From Enterobacter ludwigii (GTDB taxonomy: Bacteria > Pseudomonadota > Gammaproteobacteria > Enterobacterales > Enterobacteriaceae), in the NCBI GenBank assembly GCA_900068845.1, contig CEFQ01000005.1, forward strand, positions 1,050,475 through 1,114,474: a stretch of DNA of 64,000 nucleotides. The letters are read 5' to 3'. This document shows, in pieces, positions 58,317 to 64,000 of this stretch (position 1 is the first letter of the stretch; every line of letters begins with the position of its first letter). The notes under the pieces were generated by a model. The model worked only from the letters and a program-made list of their open reading frames with translations, made no database searches and had not been told where the DNA came from. The position numbers and the translations under genes were made by a program.

Positions 58317-59040
58317 TAGCTAAATAACGCTGGTACTGTATCGATTGTGGAAAACTTCGCGCCAACCGGTCGCCATAACGTGTAACGTCAGCAGCGTTTC
58401 CCTGTTGCGCGGCGAAACGTATCTGTAACCATAAGCTCTCAGCCGTTGCAGGCAAATGCTGATGGTACACTTCTAAAAGCAGCGGAACCGACTTCTGTTC
58501 CCGCTGTTCAAGCCGCCTTTCCACTTCCCTTAGCAGTTGACTGCCCTGCTCCGGTGCGGCATCCAGCGCGTAACCTAATTGCTCGCGCGCTGCGGCACTC
58601 TCATCAGCCTGCAGGTAACAATAGCCCGAAAACAGGAATGCATCCTGACGAGCATCGATTTCCTGCGCCTCAATTGCCAGCTTAAACTGTTGATGCGCTT
58701 CGTCATACTGCCTTAAACCGCAGAGAAACGCACCGTAATTGTTAGCGACGTAACCATTCAGCGGCGCTAACTGCTGTGCGCGTTGGTAGTGCCAGCGCGT
58801 TTGTGCGCTATTCTGTTGCGCCTGCGCCACACGAGCAAGGGCTAACGGAACGCGATAATCCTTTGGCGCTGCCTGCTGAGCACGTAACAAATTACGCTGC
58901 GCGGCGGCATAATCCTTCACTGCCAGATAGTGCAATCCGAGCTGCAAGCGGATATCCGCTGCGCTTTGCCTTGCAGGATGATTGACACAACCGGTTACAA
59001 CAAAGCCCGCCAGAATCGCGGCGAATAATCCTTTATGCAT
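58306..59040 (-). CDS. pilW: Type IV pilus biogenesis/stability protein PilW family
   Basis: A 244-residue lipoprotein: signal [18 protein letters not shown] places the lipid-carrying Cys at 18, then TPR repeats ([39 protein letters not shown]). PilW/PilF-family lipoproteins help secretin assembly. It lies between rlmN and rodZ, an interval that is empty in E. coli K-12. No other pilus genes are visible, so the role may not be pilus-specific. Confidence 0.87.
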   Translation of the reverse strand: MHKGLFAAILAGFVVTGCVNHPARQSAADIRLQLGLHYLAVKDYAAAQRNLLRAQQAAPKDYRVPLALARVAQAQQNSAQTRWHYQRAQQLAPLNGYVANNYGAFLCGLRQYDEAHQQFKLAIEAQEIDARQDAFLFSGYCYLQADESAAAREQLGYALDAAPEQGSQLLREVERRLEQREQKSVPLLLEVYHQHLPATAESLWLQIRFAAQQGNAADVTRYGDRLARSFPQSIQYQRYLANEY

Positions 59041-59115
59041 TTCAGTCTCTCCCTAAAAAATATGCGGAGAGACTGACATGAGTTACGCCCGCTGAATATC
59101 AGCAGGCGCTGGCTT

Positions 59116-60285
59116 TCAGAGCGCCTTCACAGAGATGGCTTCGCCCGCCATTTTCTTACGCAGCGTACGCTTAGTCCGGTCAATCACATCGCCTGCTAAC
59201 TGACCACAAGCGGCGTCGATATCGTCACCACGGGTTTTACGCACAATGGTGGTGAAACCGTAATCCATCAGGACTTTGGAGAAGCGATCGATACGGCTGT
59301 TGGAGCTACGGCCATACGGCGCGCCGGGGAACGGGTTCCACGGAATCAGGTTGATTTTGCATGGCGTCTCTTTTAGCAGTGCTGCCAGCTCATGCGCATT
59401 GTCGGTGCTGTCATTGACGTGATCCAACATCACGTACTCAATGGTCACGCGGCCCTGATTGGCGTTGGACTTACCGATATAGCGTTTTACCGCCGCAAGG
59501 AAAGTCTCAATGTTGTACTTTTTGTTGATCGGCACGATCTCGTCACGAATGGCATCATTCGGCGCATGCAGCGAAATCGCCAGCGCTACGTCGATCATAT
59601 CACCCAGCTTGTCCAGCGCCGGCACCACACCTGACGTTGACAGCGTAACGCGACGTTTTGACAGACCGAAACCGAAGTCGTCCAGCATGATATCCATTGC
59701 CGGCACCACGTTGTTCAGATTAAGCAGCGGCTCGCCCATGCCCATCATCACCACGTTGGTGATCGGACGTTGACCGGTAATTTTTGCGGCACCGATGATT
59801 TTCGCGGCGCGCCATACCTGGCCAATAATCTCTGACACGCGCAGGTTGCGGTTAAAGCCCTGCTGCGCCGTCGAACAGAATTTGCACTCCAGCGCACAGC
59901 CTACCTGTGAAGAGACGCACAGGGTGGCACGATCCGCTTCCGGGATATAGACGGTTTCAACCAGCTGGTCGCCCACGCGAATTGCCCATTTAATGGTGCC
60001 ATCGGTGGAACGCATCTCTTCCGCCACTTCCGGTGCACGGATTTCAGCGCGCTGCATCAGCTTACCGCGCAGCACTTTGTTGATGTCAGTCATCTGCTCG
60101 AAATCATCGCAGCAGTAGTGGTACATCCACTTCATGACCTGATCGGCACGGAACGGCTTTTCGCCCATCTCAAGAAAGAATTCACGCATCTGCTGACGGT
60201 TGAGATCCAGCAGGTTAATTTTTTCGTTTTTGGGGGAAACAATCACGGGGGAAGCGGACGACGGCGTCACAATCTGTTCGGACAT
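59116..60285 (-). CDS. rlmN: 23S rRNA/tRNA adenine-C2 methyltransferase RlmN
   Basis: A radical-SAM methyltransferase that methylates A2503 of 23S rRNA and A37 of some tRNAs. The 389-residue protein has the cluster motif CALECKFC (CxxxCxxC), the catalytic Cys in [10 protein letters not shown], and [26 protein letters not shown]. The upstream gap to ndk contains the ndk terminator. Confidence 0.97.
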   Translation of the reverse strand: MSEQIVTPSSASPVIVSPKNEKINLLDLNRQQMREFFLEMGEKPFRADQVMKWMYHYCCDDFEQMTDINKVLRGKLMQRAEIRAPEVAEEMRSTDGTIKWAIRVGDQLVETVYIPEADRATLCVSSQVGCALECKFCSTAQQGFNRNLRVSEIIGQVWRAAKIIGAAKITGQRPITNVVMMGMGEPLLNLNNVVPAMDIMLDDFGFGLSKRRVTLSTSGVVPALDKLGDMIDVALAISLHAPNDAIRDEIVPINKKYNIETFLAAVKRYIGKSNANQGRVTIEYVMLDHVNDSTDNAHELAALLKETPCKINLIPWNPFPGAPYGRSSNSRIDRFSKVLMDYGFTTIVRKTRGDDIDAACGQLAGDVIDRTKRTLRKKMAGEAISVKAL

Positions 60286-60335
60286 AATGTTCTCTGGCCT
60301 CGTTGTTACACGTTACGGCTCTGGTTAATAGTAGG

Positions 60336-60377
60336 AAAAAAACAGCGCCCTCGCTGAGGCTAGCTCAACAAGGGCGC
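60336..60377 (-). terminator. Terminator after ndk
   Basis: On the minus strand GCGCCCT-TGTTGAG...CCTCAGCG-AGGGCGC forms a long stem (60345-60377), then TGTTTTTTT. It lies about 95 bp past the ndk stop. Confidence 0.8.
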
Positions 60378-60472
60378 ATAATTGTACTACATCTGCTGCA
60401 TGATGCCAGGGGAACCGTTTCACCGATGTCGAACAGCTGTAAAGACGCGTGTCCGCCTGACCCTCAATGCAC

Positions 60473-60904
60473 TTAGCGAGTGCGTGGGCAGACTTCGTTT
60501 TCTGCGAAGAAGTACGCGATTTCGCGTGCTGCAGATTCAGCAGAGTCAGAACCGTGGGTCGCGTTCTCGGTGAAGCTGTCAGCATAATCAGCACGCAGAG
60601 TACCTGCCAGCGCGTTATCTGGGTTAGTTGCACCCATCAGATCGCGGTGACGCTGAACAGCGTTTTCGCCTTCCAGAACAGAAACCACAACTGGACCAGA
60701 AGTCATGAATTCAACCAGACCATCAAAGAATGGACGGCCTTTGTGCTCAGCGTAGAAGCCTTCAGCCTGCTCTTTGGTCAGGTGCAGCATTTTTGCGCCA
60801 ACGATTTTGAAGCCCGCGCTTTCAAAACGGTTATAGATTGCACCAATCACGTTCTTAGCGACGGCGTTTGGTTTCACGATTGAGAAAGTACGTTCGATTG
60901 CCAT
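60473..60904 (-). CDS. ndk: Nucleoside diphosphate kinase
   Basis: Ndk balances NTP and dNTP pools by phosphate transfer through a histidine. The 143-residue protein (E. coli length) has the active-site HGSDSAESA with the phospho-His in NATHGSD. An AGAGG site precedes the ATG. Confidence 0.98.
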   Translation of the reverse strand: MAIERTFSIVKPNAVAKNVIGAIYNRFESAGFKIVGAKMLHLTKEQAEGFYAEHKGRPFFDGLVEFMTSGPVVVSVLEGENAVQRHRDLMGATNPDNALAGTLRADYADSFTENATHGSDSAESAAREIAYFFAENEVCPRTR

Positions 60905-61072
60905 GTTGACCTCTAGTTAGCATCCTGAAGAATCCGGGAGCTCCTCCCGGTAAGAAAACGCGCCGATTATAGGGACATCATGGCGCGTTGCCTATTGGCG
61001 ATTGGTGGAATTATTGAAAATAATTGATTTTTGTCGGGGCACGCAGGCAAAAAGTATGCCATATCCATGTGC

Positions 61073-63397
61073 TCAACCGCGGGTAAAGGCCACCGACGAC
61101 AGCTGCCCCGCTTCATCCATCACCACCAACTGATAACTTCCCGGCTCATCCAGTACCAGCGCCGCACTCTTGTTGCTCGCGTTACGCTCAAGCGGTTGCC
61201 CGTTTAAAAACCACCAGCGCTGCTCACCTTGCCCGCCCTGCACGGCTACCGACATCACCAGCACCACTTTGCCCGGCAACGGCTGTACGCGTTGACCATT
61301 GATCACACCGGTAATCACCATGGGCGGCGCATTGCCCTGATTGAGTGGCGGACAAGTGGGATCGATCGGCGGCAAGCGCTGGGCACGCCGTTCCGCATCC
61401 GGCAGCCAGGGTTCAAGTGGCAGCGGCCACATCAGGCGCTCGCGGCTTTGTGCATCCGGACAATCTGCCGCCACGCGCAATCCCCGGCTGTTCTGCCAGT
61501 AGCGCTGGCGTAAGCCATTGACGCTCTCCTGCCCCGACGCCAGCAGCGTGGGGGGCACCGTTTGATTCAATACCCAACTCTGACGACGCTGGCGACAGTT
61601 CTCGTCGCCGAAGGGTAACGGCTGTCCGCCAGGCCAGCATATGCTCATGGCGCTGACCGATAACGGGCGCGGATCGCGCGGCGCACCGTTCACTGGCATA
61701 TGCCCCGCCAGCAGATTATTGACCTGATTCATCACCGGCACCGCCGAGGCAAAACCAAACTGACCGGCGACGGGCGTTGCATCAGGCCGTCCTACCCATA
61801 CGCCAATCAGATAGCGCGGGGTGATACCTATCGTCCAGGCATCGCGATAGCCATAGCTGGTACCGGTTTTCCACGCCAGCGGCACCACGTTTGCCACCGC
61901 ACCGCTGGCCGAGGGTTGTGCCGCGCCTGCCAGAATGCGCCGCACAATCCATGCCGCGCCCGGCGACAATAGCGGCCTTTCTTGCAAGGGTTGTGTCGTC
62001 AGCCAGCGTAATTGCGCCGCGTTACCGTGCCGGGCAAAGGCGCTGTAGGCAGCCATAATCTCATCCATACGCGCGCCGGTGCCACCCAGTACCAACGAAA
62101 GATTTGGCTCCGCCCCTGCAGGAAAGCGCAGATTCAAACCCACATTACGTAATCGCGCGGCGATGTTTTTTGGCCCCAGCGCATCCAGCAATTGTACAGC
62201 AGGTAAATTGAGCGACCGCTCCAGCGCATCACTGGCGCTCACCGGCCCGTGAAAGCCCGAATCAAAATTACCGGGACGATAGTCGCCGAATCGACGCGGC
62301 ACATCCTGCAGCAGCGATTCGCCATGAATGAGCCCATCATCCAGCGCCATACCATAGACAAAGGGCTTCAACACCGATCCCGGCGATCGCACGCTGGATA
62401 TCATATCGACGTGACCAAAACGGCTGTCGTCATTGAAATCCACCGATCCGACATAGCCGCGCACTTTCATGTTTTGATGATCCACCACCAGCAGCGCCAG
62501 CGAGGTTCGCGGCGGCAGGTTGCTTTTCAGCGACGCAGCCAGATTCTCGAGTTCGCGCTGTAGCGACACATCTATCGTTGAGGTGATTTTGTTGTCGGGC
62601 GACAGCGACAACAAGCGGCGGGCCAGCAGCGGCGCACGTTGCGGCATCTGACGCGGCGGCAGCCACACCGCTTCTTGTTTGATATCGGCGACATCCTGCG
62701 CTGACCAGACGTGATATTCCGCGAGGCGATCCAGCACTTTATTGCGTGCGACTTCGGCGCGTTGCGGCCAGCGATCAGGACGCAAGCGGCTCGGCGCCTG
62801 AGGCAGCACCGCCAGTAGTGCCGCCTCACCTTTGGTGAGCTGTGAAGGCGGTTTCCCCAGCCACATCCAGCTCGCTGCGCCAACGCCCTCAACCGTGCCG
62901 CCAAAAGGGGCGCGATTGAGATACAGCGTAAGGATGTCGCGTTTAGAGAGATGATATTCCAACTGTAGCGCGCGCCACGCCTGCACCACTTTACCGCGCA
63001 GGGTGCGTGGTTGCGGATCAATAAGACGCGCCACCTGCATAGTGAGCGTGCTGCCGCCGGACACCACGCCGTGATGCAGCACGTTTTGCCCCACTGCGCG
63101 CACAATCGCCATGGGATTGATGCCGGGATGATGCCAGAACCAGCGATCTTCGTAGGTCAGTAGCGCCTCAATGTAGGCGGGCGACACATCGTCCAGTGCT
63201 ACCGGATAACGCCACACGCCCTGTTTGTCAGCAAAACGCCACAGCGGCGTGCCGTCTTCGGCCACCACGACGCGCGCCGGTTGCACGTCGTGCAGCGGCA
63301 ATGGCGTGAGTCGATCCAGCAGCCACAACGCGACCAGCAGCGCCAGTAAAAAAAGCGGTAGCCAGCGCCACCGCTTTAGTCGGTTACTTCCAGACAT
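61073..63397 (-). CDS. pbpC: Penicillin-binding protein 1C
   Basis: PBP1C is a bifunctional peptidoglycan enzyme. The start is the ATG at 63397 (774 residues, E. coli 770); the TTG before it lacks support. A membrane anchor (LPLFLLALLVALWLLDRL) precedes the glycosyltransferase domain (EDRWFWHHPGINP, GGSTLTMQVARL) and the transpeptidase with SVLK (RSPGSVLKPF) and KTGTSYGYRDAW. A BiPBP-C-like domain ends the protein. It follows yfhM after 6 bp. Confidence 0.96.
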   Translation of the reverse strand: MSGSNRLKRWRWLPLFLLALLVALWLLDRLTPLPLHDVQPARVVVAEDGTPLWRFADKQGVWRYPVALDDVSPAYIEALLTYEDRWFWHHPGINPMAIVRAVGQNVLHHGVVSGGSTLTMQVARLIDPQPRTLRGKVVQAWRALQLEYHLSKRDILTLYLNRAPFGGTVEGVGAASWMWLGKPPSQLTKGEAALLAVLPQAPSRLRPDRWPQRAEVARNKVLDRLAEYHVWSAQDVADIKQEAVWLPPRQMPQRAPLLARRLLSLSPDNKITSTIDVSLQRELENLAASLKSNLPPRTSLALLVVDHQNMKVRGYVGSVDFNDDSRFGHVDMISSVRSPGSVLKPFVYGMALDDGLIHGESLLQDVPRRFGDYRPGNFDSGFHGPVSASDALERSLNLPAVQLLDALGPKNIAARLRNVGLNLRFPAGAEPNLSLVLGGTGARMDEIMAAYSAFARHGNAAQLRWLTTQPLQERPLLSPGAAWIVRRILAGAAQPSASGAVANVVPLAWKTGTSYGYRDAWTIGITPRYLIGVWVGRPDATPVAGQFGFASAVPVMNQVNNLLAGHMPVNGAPRDPRPLSVSAMSICWPGGQPLPFGDENCRQRRQSWVLNQTVPPTLLASGQESVNGLRQRYWQNSRGLRVAADCPDAQSRERLMWPLPLEPWLPDAERRAQRLPPIDPTCPPLNQGNAPPMVITGVINGQRVQPLPGKVVLVMSVAVQGGQGEQRWWFLNGQPLERNASNKSAALVLDEPGSYQLVVMDEAGQLSSVAFTRG

Positions 63398-63403
63398 CAA
63401 TAC

Positions 63404-64000
63404 TTAACGCACATTGAGTTTTTCCGGCGTGCTGCCAATCGCGCGCCATTCCGGCACATACATTGATTCCACCTGCGGCGGCGGCAGGCGATAGCTGCCC
63501 GGCGTAACCGCGCGCGCCAGATACAACAGCGTGCCCGGCGTGTAGCCATCGAGCGCCAGCGCGGCGACAAAACGATCGTCATGGAATTCGATATGCTTAA
63601 TGTTGGCTTGCTGCATATCCATCATGCTCTCTTTCAGCGCATCGGCACTGTCACCCAAGCTGGCGCTGCTGTCGCTCAGGTTCTGGTTTTCCAGCTCCAG
63701 TCCGGCTGGCAGCAGATCCACGACCAACGCATCACTGACGCGCTCGCTGGCTGCGACTTTGAGCCGCACCACCAGCAGTTCGCCACTTTTCAGGTGGGTG
63801 AGATCCGCTGGCTTACCATCCAGCGTGAAGTATTCACGAGTGATCTGCAGAACGTTGCTCATCGGCGACGGTGCGGTGCGCGGATAGCCCACCACATTCA
63901 GCGTGCCGTAAAGCGGCGACGCGTTGTCGCTTTTCACCGACACGCCTTGTCGCAGCTGATCTTCACTGATGCTGAGATTCAAAGGCTGGTCGCTGCTGAG
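63404..64000 (-). CDS. yfhM: Alpha-2-macroglobulin YfhM, C-terminal part
   Basis: The last 198 or so residues of the YfhM bacterial alpha-2-macroglobulin, a large periplasmic lipoprotein thought to trap attacking proteases with the help of PBP1C. The frame stays open to the right edge, with no start inside. Recognisable parts are VARPGSYRLPPPQVE-like TPGSYRLPPPQVESMYVPEWRAIG and LPAGLELENQNL. The thioester domain lies outside the window. pbpC follows after 6 bp. Confidence 0.93.
   Translation of the reverse strand, partial: LSSDQPLNLSISEDQLRQGVSVKSDNASPLYGTLNVVGYPRTAPSPMSNVLQITREYFTLDGKPADLTHLKSGELLVVRLKVAASERVSDALVVDLLPAGLELENQNLSDSSASLGDSADALKESMMDMQQANIKHIEFHDDRFVAALALDGYTPGTLLYLARAVTPGSYRLPPPQVESMYVPEWRAIGSTPEKLNVR

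Overview
The window looks like core chromosome of an Erwiniaceae enterobacterium, most likely Pantoea. Nearly every housekeeping protein reads as a close relative of its E. coli counterpart, and the gene order follows the E. coli 53-57 min region: dapE-ypfN-ypfH-tmcA-ypfJ-purC-bamC-dapA-gcvR-bcp-perM ... bepA-hda-uraA-upp-purMN ... ppk-ppx ... yfgG ... guaAB-xseA ... yfgJ-der-bamB-yfgM-hisS-ispG-rodZ-rlmN-ndk-pbpC-yfhM. A PQQ-dependent glucose dehydrogenase, a retained pilW and a protealysin-type protease fit that family. No rRNA, tRNA, insertion sequence, phage or CRISPR array was seen.

Layout. 1-9798: lysine/cell-wall precursor genes (dapE end, dapA), tRNA acetylation (tmcA), purine synthesis (purC), BamC, GcvR, Bcp and PerM. 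9884-18619: a block of accessory genes between perM and bepA. It holds a diguanylate cyclase, a tightly overlapping LacI-regulator/ABC-importer operon ending in a GpdQ-type phosphodiesterase, and two tandem exported DsrE-like paralogues. 19258-25727: bepA, hda (CTG start), upp-uraA and purMN. 25837-34079: a Pst-like phosphate permease/ATPase set without PstS, placed divergently beside the polyphosphate genes ppk-ppx. 34106-41551: tehB, yfgG, mgtE, a HicA/HicB-like two-gene module, a YodC-like protein, a DUF3750 protein and an AT-rich CHASE4-PAS-GGDEF-EAL protein behind a Fur-box-like array. 41651-47987: guaAB, xseA, protealysin-like protease with its emfourin-type inhibitor, and a KGG stress protein. 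48074-64000: gcd, yfgJ, der, bamB, yfgM, hisS, ispG, rodZ, pilW, rlmN, ndk, pbpC and the end of yfhM.

How it works together. Three PurR-type operators mark purC, purMN and guaBA as one purine regulon. upp-uraA carries the UTP-sensitive T-run start region known from E. coli. BamB, BamC and BepA serve outer-membrane assembly; two c-di-GMP enzymes and several small stress or toxin-like genes are strain-variable additions. Intergenic regions carry a family of REP-like palindromes (core GTAGCGGCGCGATTTATCGC) at five places, plus one ERIC-like element in upp-uraA.

The least explained items are the HicA/HicB-like pair at 36599-37370, the LacI-ABC-GpdQ operon with its 32-bp operator-like palindrome, the PstS-less phosphate transporter with large extra domains, the DsrE pair, and a perfect 20-bp palindrome upstream of gcd.
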